A stretch of DNA of 64,000 nt from Ficedula albicollis (Eukaryota; Chordata; Aves; Passeriformes; Muscicapidae). Under the pieces are notes generated by a model. It did no database searches, had not been told where the DNA came from, and saw nothing but the letters and a program-made list of their open reading frames with translations. The translations under genes were made by a program, and so were the position numbers. The number at the start of each line of letters is the position of its first letter. The stretch's first letter is position 1. The stretch covers positions 11,157,351-11,221,350 of the forward strand of contig NC_021678.1 of the NCBI RefSeq assembly GCF_000247815.1. Reading direction: 5' to 3'. Of the stretch, positions 11,201 through 23,097 are shown in pieces.

Positions 11201-14200
11201 GAACATCCAGGATATCCTGCAAGAGCATCATGAGAATCCTGACTATGCTGAAAACACCAGCTCTGTGTCTATTATAAAAGCCAGGTAAATATTTTTCCAC
11301 AAATGTCTTGCATCGCCAATGCTGCAAAGGTACAGACAACAGTCCACAAGAATATTCACTATCTTGACTTGGGCATGAACTCTGAAGAAGTGAGCAGCAT
11401 TTGCAGATCTCATTTGAAGCAAAGGTGACAAACATGACAAACTGCCAGTATGAGTTTCAAGCAGTCTCTTGAACTCTCTTTCTTGTTAAAGCTCACAAAA
11501 TACTCCTCTCCAAAGTTTTTCCAATTATTTATACCATTTGTTTCATGAAGTACAGAGACAGACAGAAATGAAAGAAAAAGCAAGAAACAGAACCCAAATA
11601 TCTGGCTTCTGAAGAATTTTCTTGCCTGTTTGTGAGGTGAAGGAAAAATATCTATTGATTCCAAATTTCCATTTGGGGAAAATGATTTCTGACTGCAACA
11701 AATTTGAAACAAGAATAAGCATCAAGAAAGAACCCAAACAGTTTGACAGGAGGAGGTTTTCAGTAGCATGCTTGATAACTCAGGAAAGCTTTATCCTTCT
11801 TGGCAGAAGCTTGTAGAACAAGCAAGTGTCATACAAACTTAAGCAAAGCAATCAGAATATTTCAGAGCTTGGGATGAACAGTGGAACATTAGCTCAGTCC
11901 CCATAAGGAGCACACTGTAGCTCTATGAAAGCCATTCACATGTGACATGTCTTGGCCATACACATGTGAGAAGAGAGAAACCAAACTCATTAGGAATTTC
12001 AGCAAAACAAAAATCATCTTCCACTGCAGAGCATTACATTGAGTTTTGTTATACATTAGACATGTAGTCTAATTGTTAAAGCAACTAAACTGTCCAGATT
12101 TCTTTCAGACAAGTAAATATTAAGAACACACGAAAATTGTACATGTTGTACAAAAAAAGACAGTGTGTTCTTAAAACAAGCTACACTAAGGCAGACGTTA
12201 TTTCTCAGTTTAAATATGACTGCCTTTTGTGCAAAGTGTGATTCATTTTCCAGGGTGTGTGGCACTGAAGTTATTTCTCAGTTTAAATATGATTGCCTTT
12301 TGTGCAAAGTGTGATTCACTTTCCAGGGTGTGTGGCACTGAATAAGCCCCACCACTCCAGCTGCACTCTCTTCGTTTTCTGTATGCTCAGCACAGGCCAG
12401 TTGAAGCCAAGCACAGTGACAAGGCTCCACTGCAGCAACAATAAGGGAACATACCGGGCTCAGCGTTTAAGCGACAGCTGTTGAGGAATTCGGCTGTGAA
12501 ATAAACATCAACATCACAGAAGAACATCAGGACCTCGCCCTTTTCCCAGGCTCTGGCACCCATGTCAAGTCCTCGGCCTCGGTTAAATTCCTCATTCAGA
12601 GAGACAAGCGTGTAATTGTGGAAGTCAGTTTCTCTACAAGGAAAACAGAGCCAAACCCAAAATAAATCTGTGGGGAGGGGCAGCGGGACCATTTATAGGT
12701 TTTTTTTAAGCATTTTACAGGAATTTTATTCTAGAAATTTAAAAAGAGAAACAGCTATATGATCAGATGAGGAGAAAAAAAAAAAAAGATCTTTTACACT
12801 TAGTTGTCTATTTTAATTTTAAACCTTGTAAAATTATAGAAATCAGTCTTACTTTATAACTTCACTTTGTTTTAATAATTCAGACAGATTAAAAGGCCTT
12901 TTGTTAACTGACATGAATTAAAATGCTCTCCTGACTTACAGTGGCATCTAAAATTTGCCCCCACAAACCCAGAAGTCCTGCCTAACAGAGAAATATCTGT
13001 CTCCACCAATTCATCCAAGAAGAGGGCAAACAGGAAGCCAGAGTCCTGGCATCACCAGACTCACAGGGCAAAGGCCAACTGTGTGGTGGTGCCACCATAA
13101 CTTTGCTTCTCCTCACTGTTGAACAGTGGCACACATGCCTGTACTCCCACAGAAGAGGGAAGGAGCAGCCAAAAGAGACTGGGAACACACTCAGAGAACA
13201 TCTTCAAGCAAAGTCAAGTGTCTACTTCAGAGACACTTCAGAGGACAATGCTTGAGGAGAACAGAGTGAAGATATTCAACAGTAGCACCACCAAAAAGAT
13301 GCAGAACCAGGTAAATGCCCTTTGAGCCTGCAGCACTGACCCAGTGCTCTAAGGGACATCTCACAGGGAGCAGGGCAGGCAGCAGACACCTCAAAAATGG
13401 AGGGGTACAGCACATGGCAACTGCTAGGGAGACTGCAGCAAAAAATGCAGAAATTGTCTCCTCCCTTCCTACAAGACCCCTGCACATGCCAGGCCAACTG
13501 TCTATCACATGCTCCAAGCTGGTGACAAAGTAGCCTGTGTCTAGTCTGTGTCATGGAGAGGAGCCTGGCCAGCATCCTGAGGCAGGGGTCACACCAGAGC
13601 TCCAAGGGAACAGGCCCCCAGCTCAGGGATGACTGCAAGAGCTCAGGGAGTGAAGGAGCCCCTTGGCTATAGAGTAAAGGACCTGTCCCATCTCTAGAGC
13701 AAAAACCATAAAAGACACATTCAGGAATTTTACATCCATACTGATTCAATGCTACTGCTGAGACAGCCATGAAGAACTGTGCCTAAAGTTATTTTACAGC
13801 TGAGAGTAAGTACAGGCCTACTTTGATTACCACATTTCTCATTCTTATAATTAAATAAAATAGTTTCTCCAGTGAAGTAACTATTAAAATGTACATCTCA
13901 GTTCCAAAGAATTTAAATGCTCATCGATCTGTTAGCATTACTGAATATCCACTGCAAAACTCACCCCTGTTGTATTTTGGACTGTCAGATAGAAACCACA
14001 GTCTTTCCTGGCTATAAGTTGATTTTTAGTAGTCTTCAGGAAACTTTTGCAACCTAAGCTGTAAAATGGCAACCATAAATAGTGTACAGTAAATAAATAA
14101 TAAATTTCCTAGTAACCTACAATGGAGTATAAACTTTATTTGGTTTATTTCTTCATTCTTTTTAAAAACTGTTCAAAATGCCAATCAATATTGTTTGTAC

Positions 14201-17200
14201 TGACTGATATTGGATCGATACACTTACCTAGCTACAGATTCTAGGATGCTTTTTACTTCTGATAGACCATCCTGTCCAAAGTACACCACTGTGAGGTGAA
14301 CACGTTTATCCTGATGGATACACACATCCCTATAAGCACAGATAAGCTGATATTAGTAATTACTTGCAACACAACAAACAACCTTCAGGTACTTCAAAGC
14401 TACTGCATTAAAAAGTATTAGCAGATTGAAGTACTCTGGTTAGGCATCAAACGGCTTCAAAGAAAACAAGGAAAGATGTTTTCCCCTCTTCTTCCCCCAT
14501 CTTGCCCATTTAAATCAGAATGTTCCAATACTGTGTGTCACATTCCAATTCCTTATTTATAAGCAGACACTCTACAAGTGATGTAAATACAAAGACTATG
14601 TTCAAGATCATCTGTGTCCAGGTTCACAATGACCCCGCCATTTGGTAATTTTGCTGCAATTCGAGAATCTCTTAAGCCCTTTTAAGAGGAATGTTTCCTC
14701 CACACAGTAGGTTCAATTACAAACATTCCAAGGCAGTTGCAAATAATGTTGGAATCATTAGCTCTGCTGCAAATCAACCAGAACAGAAATTCATTTTGAA
14801 AAGGAAACAAAATACTGAAAATCAGCATTATAGCTTACTATATAATCTCATGCACCTACCTAAAGTTTTGCATGAATTGTGCAAATGCCTCAGTTCTTCC
14901 AGCAAGAGGAACAATAACGTTAATGATCGATCTAGAAATATCGACTGTTTCACTCTTCACTTTCATGAGGGGTCCAAAAGGTCGGAACAAGGTGACATGC
15001 CTGTACTCCATGCCATCCATCTTCTTATAAAACAGCTCATACTGGGTCCCCTTATCTCTTTCTGTACGATAGTAACCTGAAGAACAAGTCACACAAGTAA
15101 TATGTAAAGTCAAAGATCCCAGCAGTTGTATCTCAGAAACATTGATTTTCCTAAGAACTAAAGAAGTGGAGGCAAAGCTTCTGGGTTTCTCCTAAAAAAC
15201 ACATGAAGTTTCCACAAACTGTAACTAATCACAATCACCCTTCTACCACTTTAGGTCAGACCTGGGAAACAATCTCAAATGAACTCCAGCTTCCCCCAGT
15301 TCTTACAGACAAGAGGTTTCATGGTCCTATGTCAACTTCTCAGACAGAATTAAGAGTTGGGTCTACCCAACAAAAAGGGAATTCAGCTATTTGCTATGGA
15401 AAAGGATGGCTGAAATCTAATATTGCCTGCTCTTAAGCCCTCCAGTAAGAATCCAGCCCTGATCTAATCCACAGTAAAATCTGAGATCATCTGGCCAGTA
15501 ATCAATGCAAGAAAAACACAATTTGTTCTGTGGGCAGAACAAATGACAGTAACTTGCTTGACAAAGTCTGCAAAATCTGACATGTGGCATCTAAACACAA
15601 CTGTGTGATAATGCTGGAATGCTTTTAAATTGTTTTCACTGCTGACCAGTACTACACCCACAGTCTTCTAAGGACATAGGAAGAAGTTTTCTTTGTGGCT
15701 GTCACACCTTAGGACAACAGCGCCTCAAGAAACAGGACTATCTGTTAGAGATATTTTAGTCCTAATGGGTAGGAAAAAATCTGTCCCTCTCAAAACATGG
15801 TCAAGGAAGGAAGTTAAACCAATAGACTCTAATTTTAGACCACATAGGAAAGGACTGAGGCTCATCTGTGTTACTAACTCTGTATCGATTCTAACCTGAA
15901 AGTAAGAAATGATGACAGGAAAAATCCTTCAACAAAAATGCTTTATGTTCATCCCATCCCTGCTCTCCTCTCACCAGCAAGGAAAAGATGCATTATCCAG
16001 GAAAACCACAAGCCATACCATGAACTGGCATTACATTCCAGTTAAGTGGCCACCCAGACCATAGAGAGTTACAAACAGCTGCATATTCCCAAGTGTGATG
16101 CACACCCCTGCCGTCACACGATGCATTTCCATTCACCTGGCTGCCCTGAACTGCCCCTTCTCCAAGCCAGTTTCCTCAGCAGCTGAAATCCCTCCCTGGC
16201 CTCCCACCCAGAAAGCAGCTGGTGGCAGGCTACAGAGCATACAAGCATACACTGGCAACACAAAAGGTTCTCTTTTGTACCCAGCATTGATATCCTGTTT
16301 GTTGTCCTTTCTTGGCACCTGAAATCAACACTGGACAAAGAATGTGAAGGAAGCAGCTCTCAGCCTTACAGCAGCTTGGGTTTGACTCTCTCAGGAACCA
16401 GAAAGAAGGGGTGATAGAGCTTTGTGTCTCTCCCTATGCCCAGGCAAGTATTCCCCATGTTCCCTTCCCTTCCAATACAAGAAGCAAAGGAATGTGCACA
16501 CCACCTTGACCTAACTTCTATCTCCATATCTCAGATTCCATTTACAAAGAATCCTTTCCTTAATCTACCTCTGTGTCCCTGTGTTACAGCCTCCATCCCC
16601 AAACAAAATCCAGTTTCATTCACTGATGCTCCCTCCTTCTGCCCAGCAGTCTCTCTTTTACAACAAGCTCCTTATTCCCCTCCCATCCTCTGTTTAGTGG
16701 ACTGGCACACCCCGTGGAAATGTACATGACCACCACAGAGGGGCTGTGGGACACAAGCTAGTCCATCACACTGGAAGTCAGTGATGACTGAACCTCTTAA
16801 CCTTTACCTTTTGAGGCTTTTACTTTTTGAACAAAGCTCTGCAATGCTCTCCTTGAAAAGACTGAAATTCACATTTACGCTTTTGTCAGCTCAGAGACGT
16901 GTAAGCACGCACCACATTTTAATGCTTATTTTCAAATAATTATTAATTACAAGCACTGAAAATGGTGTTTCAAACAATGAAAGTCCACAATGCTGACTGC
17001 CAGAAGCAGCAAAAGATTTTAGATCCCTCTCAGCCCTTTTCCACTCCAACCCTTTGAGCCGCACAGTCCAGCACTGTAGCCTGAAAACAGCCTCTTGGTT
17101 AATGGAGCAGCTGATGCACCACAGTGCTTGTACATCACACTTCCATGTAATAGACAGAAAATACTTTGTACCAGGACTCCTGGGGAAATTACCATTCAGT

Positions 17201-20200
17201 ATTTTATATTTTATTCTTTTCTCTGCTATCCAATAGCTGTTTACAGATAAAAACTCCATTTAGAACACAAGTGAAGTTTTCAAAAAGCATACCAGCTGCC
17301 AATAGCTTATGTTTAATGTAACGATAATCTCAGATGTCAGTCTAAAGCAGAAGGCTGAGAATAAAAATTTCTAGATTAATTTTTAAAAAAGTAAACAAAA
17401 GTAAAACCCACTGCTGCAACTTCATAACGACCTTAATATGCAAATTCAAATCTGAATAATGCCTTGCCAACATTCAATTGTTGAAATACAAGATTACAAA
17501 CTTTGGAATCTCAACATGCTACTAGAGCCACAATTCTTTTAAATAGTATGTACACCTTGAGTTATTGTCCTTGTTATGAGCTAGCCTCTGTTGCTAATCT
17601 ACTAATTTGAATACTTCTATGGGACTAAAGTTTCTATGCACAGAAGCCAGATTTGAGAACAGCCAGATTTGAGAACAGAAAAAGAACCCACATCTGGTTT
17701 ACTTCTTAGTGTATTCAGATTTTTAACACTTGGATCTGACTCATTTAATAAAATCTGTTATCTCACCTTCCAACTAGCATACACTGGCTGTCATCCAAAA
17801 ACAGAACTCCACAAGCAAAGTGGTAAAAAGCATCAGAAATAATTTAACGGCTGCTATTCCTGGTCCATGAAGCTTTACTTCCTTTGCAGAAATTCTGCTT
17901 CTCACCAAACAAATTAAACATAGGAATTCTGGGGATCAGTTACTATCAAAGCCAAAAAGCTGTTCTTCTCTTGCCTTGACTATCACTTGCTTTACAATCA
18001 CCAAGAAGTGTTTGGTCTATGGATTGAAGACAAAGATCTGGCTTTTTTTGGTATGTGTTAGAATTCTCCACTGAAGTTTCCAGGACAGCGGCCAGTTTCT
18101 GGTCTTATGCTGCACACAGGACAGGGGCTGTTTGCATGACAAACAGTCCACACTGTTCTATGGATGGCAAGCACTTGCAAGCTTGCAGCATGGGAATAAA
18201 GGATTTTTAAATTCCAAGGACAGGTGGGGAGCCTTCCTTTTAGATGATGACCTAAAGAATGTTTCTAGACTTTGTCTACTTCCAACTGGAAACGCAGAAG
18301 CAAGAGAAATGGACTCAAACTAGTCTCTAAATGTCTATGCACTGTTAGACATTCAATAACAAAATCTTTATTAGCAATTGCCTAATTGCTAATTAGCTTC
18401 TGAAAACATGCTAGTGCTTCTATTTTCCAAAGGTTAATTTTAAATGCTTGTGCAACGGAAGAGCTTTTAATCTCTTGATTTAAAAAGCCAATTACACTGA
18501 TAAATGTAAACCCAAATAAGCCAGTTACACTGATAGTGAAGTATGTCCATGAAGGCTCCTCAAGGCTCCTCTATCATCATTCAAGACTCATTGTCACAAG
18601 CTTCCAGAGAAAGGGACTGACAGAGATAATAGTATTATCTCCTTTGAATTACTCTCCATTTCTCAACATTATCAAATACTGATCTCAAAGAAATCTATTT
18701 TTAATGGAGGACTATCTTAGAACATGCAGTTCAGCAATTAGGTCCATCGTTCATAATCCTAAATCCATTAATTTGTGAAAATATGTAAAATTGCATCTTT
18801 TATCCTCTCTAGGGATACTTTTCATCCATGGGGAATAGGATACTCTTGTTTCTCATACACTCATATCTAATGTAAACACTAAGAAAAAAAAACAACTTCA
18901 AAGTGTTTCTCAAAGAGCAACTGCAGAACAAGACTTTTTTTCAGGTCAGATTTTTGTTCTGTTAGTATTAGAATTCTGCAAGTTTCATTATGGGCTGCTG
19001 CAAAGGAAAACAGGTACAGAGCTGAGAAATTTGCTGGTTTTCTCTTCATCAGCAGAACAAGTCAACTAAGCTTTGTGAAAAATAAGTTTTCAGAAAGTAT
19101 CTTTATAGTCGTAATACACACTTAGAAATATTTTTTTTTTTTAACTTAGTGTTATTGCTCAAAGCCAGCACATAATCATGATGTGGCTGAGCCAGCTCTG
19201 CCTTATCACAATTCCAAAGCAGATTTGGATCATCACTTTGTCTTGCAACACTAAAAAAATAACACCAGTTCAGAAAACACTTGGCCAGAGTGCTTGCTGT
19301 TGTGGATACAGTTTCCTTGCACCACTGGGTAGAAGACTGAACATCTTCCTGCAGAGCCCACAGAGGCTGAGCATGCAGCAAGGCAGCTGCATGAACAGTT
19401 AAATCAAGGACACAGTAAAAATGCAGAGTGGCAACAAGAAAGTTGGCATCCATCAGCATGTATTTGGAAATTTTATGGCCTGCACAATATTAAGAGTAAT
19501 AAAAAATCATTACATTCAGACTACCACAAGTATTACTGGCTAATTAAGTATACCTTTTTAGAAAAAAGTTTATTTAGGAAATTCCTATTTTTAAAATAGA
19601 AAGCAGATCAATTTTAAATTCAAGTTATTAGTATTTGTTGTCTCAAGTTATTCCAATGTAGATAAATCCTAAAACACAGTAAGAAAAAAAATATTCTTGA
19701 TGTTTTTTCAAATGAAGACAGTGGTACGCCATTGACTGAGCATCAGAGGCAACATAAATTCTGGGAAGGAACTTCAGACACTCAGCAGACACCAAAAGAC
19801 ACCATTAAGTGAACTCATCTATAAGAAAAGATATTCTAAACTTATTTAAACAGTCACCAAATTATCTAAAAAGAGAGCACCTGAAAGCACATATCACAAA
19901 AAAATTACATGGTTCAAAGTTTAGTCTACTACTTCATAGGCCTAGGAAAAGAGTAGACATAATTCCCAGAACCAAGTATTGACCTATATAAAAATAGCCT
20001 GTTGAGGTAACAGGCTAGAAGACTTCAGAATAAAAATGCCTATTTCTTGTAGCACAGTTTCGTGGGTGAGTTTTTGTATATAGATATGCAGTAGTTTTGA
20101 GGGAAAAAATCCTGCAAGTCAGAAGAAACAATCAACTTGTCTATACTGACTATAAAACACGATGGTTATGTACTAACTAATGCAGTACCTATTTTCTTTT

Positions 20201-23015
20201 TTGTCCCAGAAGTAAAACAAAAAAATAATCCACACATCAAATTACTCAGCCTCCAGTTCCAAATTGCACAATATTCTAGTCACAAACCACGTATTACAAA
20301 ATAATTACCAACTGAAGAGGATGTAGAGCTTAAATTATTCGCTTCAACTGAAGCCAACTTTAAGAAACTGTTTCTCTAAATGAGCAACACTAATCCAGCA
20401 ACAATTCTGATGTGCTCTTATGACAGTTACTGTTCTGACTTCAGCTGATACACCAAGTCTGCTATGCAATTTGATCCTACCAGTTTAGGACAGCTTAAGG
20501 GAGGAGTATTTTATAAATAGAATGGCATCAGCATTCCAGGTGAACTTCCATCAAAAGAGGATGCACAGGCAGTGGAGGCAGAGTGATAGAGCCTGTTCTT
20601 GGGCTGCAGGGCAAGGGACCTGCATGTACCAACACTGCTGGGTCTGCTTCTTACCTCTGTATTCTGGAAAAACAGGGGTGGGGAAAAATATGCTAACATT
20701 CAGAAGATGCCTTTTTTTGCTGGCTAAATTAGCCAGCAGTATTTGCACATAAAAAACCCACAGAATACCCACACAATCCACAACTTTTGTCTGAACAAAG
20801 ATACTAACAGACATAGATAACGCTATGGCTGGTTGCTAACTCACTCATATGCAGCATAAAATACTTGTCTTTCCCTGTAGTTCCTGTAACCCTGTGTTTG
20901 AAGTTACTGTCTTAACAGCAAAAGGAAATTAGCTTGATTTCCAAAAACAAATACTGGTGTGAACTGAGGCAGAGGCATGAAGTATAATTCTAAGGTCCTA
21001 GAACTATCTGCTTTCTTGAACACCTGTCATTTAAGGCAGTACACTGAAAAATCAACAGCTATTTCAGTCATGGTAAAATAAAAATCCACTAGAGTACAAG
21101 CAAGATCTAAAACAGCAATGGAAAAGCAGCTGAATACTTAATGCAGAAATAAAGCACAAGAATGACTACCCCTGGAAAAATAATAGGGTTTTAAATGAGA
21201 ACTGTACTGAGAGCCTAACACAGGCTGTGTTGCATTGACCCAGCTGTGTGGATTCCATGCCCTGCACCACCTTCTGGAATGAAGAAGAGTACTTGCATCA
21301 AACTTTAAACACAGTAGCTGTTACAAAGCAGAGACTTTTTCCACTACAGACTAATTACATCACCTGAGACTGAAAGAAGCCATTATTTCAAGGCCAATAG
21401 TACCCTTCTCCAGCATGTTTGCTTAATAATACAGACATAATTACTTACTCCAGAATTCCTTCTACAGTAATGGTCTTACAATATGGCCCACATTTTCATT
21501 TTTAATGGTTTGGTTTTTAACTGTATTTAATGATGTTAACTATAAATAAGAGGTACTAGGACAGTTTTTGATAATACTTATCTCCATCACACAAGACCAT
21601 ACCTTGAAAACAACCTTTTATGGGATTTGTCACTATTGCATCTTTTAAGCGCCTTACTAAGTGTTGAAAGTTTAACTGTTACTTATGTCTTTATAATAAT
21701 GTGTGTTCTGCAATTAAACTTGCAGGCACTGAGACAAAACTGAAGAGAGAACAAGAGAACAGCTCAAGGCTGCACAGCTTAGCAGACCCTGTAACTGTAC
21801 ACCATGAAAGGTCTATTCAGGACACCAAATTCTCCAGCTGACAGGCCCAGAACATAGACTACCTCTCCCTCCAGTATGACTGTGCCAACTCCAAGAGAGT
21901 CAAATACCTGAATATTAACTAGCAGTGGCATAGAGATGAGTGAAGAAAAAAACCACGTAGCTTCATACTGGATTGCTTCACTAGTCTGCAACACGAGAGA
22001 TGATTCAATTCCTCCCACTACCACCAGTTTCACTGAAAGTCTTTCAGTTATTTAGTACCATAAGCAGCTGAGTCACACTCACTGGCTACAATCAGTTATG
22101 AATGCATCCGTATTTTAAACAGATACAGCTTCCCCTGTACACCTCTTGTGGTGAGCGCCCTTCTGAAATGCATTTGTTACTCCACTAAAAACACACGATA
22201 ATGAAGGAGTAATACTCTCATCATCAGAAATAAAGGTTCTTATTGTGCAGTTACTCTTTAAGACTCTATTCAAGTAGGTAAAACATCTGTAAGTACAAAC
22301 ACCATTAAATACCTGTTGTGACATTCTGCTCAGGGGCTGGGAAGCACATAAACATACCTTCTATAAAATCATTTTCACTATATAGCTGCCTGTCTCCTAC
22401 TCCATCATCTTCATCTTGTCCATCTTCTTCATCTGGATTATTGATAACTTCTAGGCCAGCCTCGATAACTTCCACCAATTCGTCTCGTTTATCCTTTCTA
22501 ACGGGTTTCTCTTCCGGATGCCGAGTGAGCCCCATCTCCAGCTGGAATACTTTCATGGATGTAAAGCTTTCAAAAGGAATGACTCCATACTCACTAGGCA
22601 GTTTGGCCCCCACGCTCACCTCAGCTTTGTCAATCTGGGAATGAAGAAACTCTAGGAGATCATTGGATGTTTGTTCTTTGGTGCCCTGGTAGTTCATACC
22701 ACTGACCTTCGGGCTCTTTTTTTCCTGCAGGGACTTCAATTTGTCACTCATTTCCTGAAGCTCTTGCTTTAGCTGGGCAATCTGACGTTTCAGACTGGTA
22801 GCTCGGTTTTGATAATGCTCTTCTTGTTCCTGCAAGAGAGCCTGATAGTACTCTTTACCCATGCTTTCGCCTACGACACCAGGCAGAGATCCATTGCCAT
22901 CTGTCTGCGGAGCACACTCCAGCAAATACATGAGCAAGACTAAACTGAATAGTAAAGCAAGGCCCACCAACAGCCAACGAGTCCTGGCTTGAATTACCAA
23001 GCCTCTTCTGGGCAT
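7960..23015 (-). CDS. CSGALNACT2: CSGALNACT2, chondroitin sulfate N-acetylgalactosaminyltransferase 2 (whole gene, 7 coding exons)
   Basis: Golgi type II membrane enzyme that adds GalNAc from UDP-GalNAc to the glycosaminoglycan linkage region and to growing chondroitin chains. The exons join on the minus strand as 23015-22358, 15076-14860, 14329-14228, 12633-12455, 10788-10694, 9354-9273 and 8252-7960. All junctions are GT-AG, phases match, and the total is 1,626 nt, that is 541 codons plus stop, essentially the mammalian length (542 aa from memory). The sequence shows a short basic cytoplasmic tail, a membrane segment at residues 14-32, a coiled-coil stem at about 55-101, a DVD (DXD-type, metal and nucleotide-sugar binding) motif at 366-368 in the context [10 protein letters not shown], and a GWGGED motif at 453-458 typical of this glycosyltransferase family. 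NGS at 41-43 and NYT at 332-334 are possible N-glycosylation sites. No frameshift or premature stop is present. Confidence 0.97.
8253..9272 (-). other. CSGALNACT2 intron between coding exons 6 and 7
   Basis: A GT-AG intron of about 1.0 kb. The donor is G|GTAAGATG and the acceptor TCTTGCAG. It is AT-rich and I see no nested gene or repeat in it. Confidence 0.9.
9273..9354 (-). CDS. CSGALNACT2: CSGALNACT2 coding exon 6
   Basis: An 82-bp exon for residues 418-444 plus one base, beginning [18 protein letters not shown] and ending in TVG. The acceptor is AAATTGCAG and the donor G|GTAAGATG. It is part of the catalytic domain. Third positions are mixed, in contrast to the following exon. Confidence 0.96.
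10305..10466. repeat. 81-bp tandem duplication in CSGALNACT2 intron
   Basis: A unit beginning GTGGAGAAAACTG at about 10305 recurs with an 81-bp offset from about 10386, with three substitutions over about 80 bp. The second copy directly abuts the partial exon 5 copy. Confidence 0.88.
10466..10588 (-). pseudogene. Partial duplicate of CSGALNACT2 coding exon 5
   Basis: These 123 bp are identical to 10649-10771. They contain the last 78 bp of exon 5 (10511-10588) with its GTAAGCAG donor and 45 bp of flanking intron. They lack the first 17 bp of the exon and the normal acceptor. In transcript order the copy lies just downstream of the intact exon. It should not be in the mRNA unless a cryptic acceptor inside the copy is used. 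It may be a real duplication or an assembly error. Confidence 0.9.
10589..10648. repeat. 61-bp filler copied from 11966-12026
   Basis: 10588-10648 match 11966-12026 with a single mismatch and in the same orientation. The segment sits between the two exon 5 copies, and its source lies in the neighbouring intron about 1.4 kb away. In minus-strand orientation it is pyrimidine-rich. Confidence 0.9.
10694..10788 (-). CDS. CSGALNACT2: CSGALNACT2 coding exon 5 (intact copy)
   Basis: A 95-bp exon that completes Gly386 and encodes residues 387-417 in the catalytic domain, from [14 protein letters not shown] to PPPVEQQL. The acceptor is TTGACTTCCAG and the donor G|GTAAGCAG. The intact copy was chosen over the partial one at 10511-10588 because only this one has the full 5' end and keeps the reading frame into the next exon. 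Confidence 0.96.
10789..12454 (-). other. CSGALNACT2 intron between coding exons 4 and 5
   Basis: A GT-AG intron of 1.67 kb with donor G|GTATGTTC and acceptor TTGACTTCCAG. It contains the source of the 61-bp filler (11966-12026), a 73-bp tandem duplication near its 5' end and a small 18-bp direct repeat near 11041-11080. Confidence 0.9.
12197..12342. repeat. 73-bp tandem duplication in CSGALNACT2 intron
   Basis: 12197-12269 is followed immediately by a second copy at 12270-12342, with two substitutions. It lies just downstream of coding exon 4 in transcript order and does not touch the exon. Confidence 0.92.
12455..12633 (-). CDS. CSGALNACT2: CSGALNACT2 coding exon 4
   Basis: A 179-bp exon for about residues 326-385 plus one base. 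It carries the key DVD motif (366-368) in [10 protein letters not shown], expected to bind the divalent metal and UDP-sugar, and the NYT sequon at 332-334. The acceptor is TCCTTGTAG and the donor G|GTATGTTC. Conservation with the family is very high. Confidence 0.97.
12634..14227 (-). other. CSGALNACT2 intron between coding exons 3 and 4
   Basis: A GT-AG intron of 1.59 kb with donor AG|GTAAGTG and acceptor TCCTTGTAG. A locally GC-richer block at about 13000-13700 stands out from the AT-rich flanks and carries a 164-codon minus-strand open frame with no recognised family. It could be an old transposon fragment, but I could not assign it. Confidence 0.85.
14228..14329 (-). CDS. CSGALNACT2: CSGALNACT2 coding exon 3
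   Basis: A 102-bp exon with residues about 292-325: [18 protein letters not shown] then [15 protein letters not shown]. The first base completes Arg291 or 292 with the previous exon. The acceptor is GCTTATAG and the donor AG|GTAAGTG. It forms part of the Rossmann-like core of the transferase domain by family comparison. Confidence 0.96.
14330..14859 (-). other. CSGALNACT2 intron between coding exons 2 and 3
   Basis: A short GT-AG intron of 530 bp with donor AG|GTAGGTGC and acceptor GCTTATAG. Nothing else is recognisable in it. Confidence 0.92.
14860..15076 (-). CDS. CSGALNACT2: CSGALNACT2 coding exon 2
   Basis: A 217-bp exon beginning [18 protein letters not shown] and ending FAQFMQNFR. The acceptor is TTGTTCTTCAG and the donor AG|GTAGGTGC. 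It spans the boundary between the stem and the start of the catalytic region, with the conserved [15 protein letters not shown] segment. It follows a 7.3-kb intron. Confidence 0.96.
15077..22357 (-). other. CSGALNACT2 intron between coding exons 1 and 2
   Basis: A GT-AG intron of 7.3 kb with donor G|GTATGTTT and acceptor TTGTTCTTCAG. It is AT-rich with scattered small direct repeats, for example an 18-bp unit at 17644-17681. No nested exon, RNA gene or clear transposon was recognised. Confidence 0.85.
22358..23015 (-). CDS. CSGALNACT2: CSGALNACT2 coding exon 1 (start codon, membrane anchor, stem)
   Basis: Encodes residues 1-219 plus one base. The N-terminus is [14 protein letters not shown], then a hydrophobic anchor at residues 14-32, a Cys34, a linker with an NGS sequon at 41-43, and a Gln/Glu/Lys-rich coiled coil at about 55-101. 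An acidic stretch of Asp and Glu residues near 195-208 ends the exon. The ATG at 23015-23013 was chosen because it matches the mammalian start MPRRG. A second in-frame ATG lies 6 bp upstream at 23021-23019 and would add Met-Arg. Confidence 0.96.
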
Positions 23016-23097
23016 TCTCATATTATTTCTCTTTCCAATCCTAAAAGATGACTTATCTGCTCTTGCTTTCCAGGGGACATCACCCCAGACTCCAAAA
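23016..23097 (-). other. CSGALNACT2: Probable 5' UTR part of CSGALNACT2 coding exon 1
   Basis: Just upstream of the start codon on the minus strand lies a strong acceptor-like site, a pyrimidine tract ending TTTTTCTGAG at 23098. It would give an exon with about 80 bp of 5' UTR. This is inferred from sequence only; other acceptors further upstream are possible. Confidence 0.45.
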
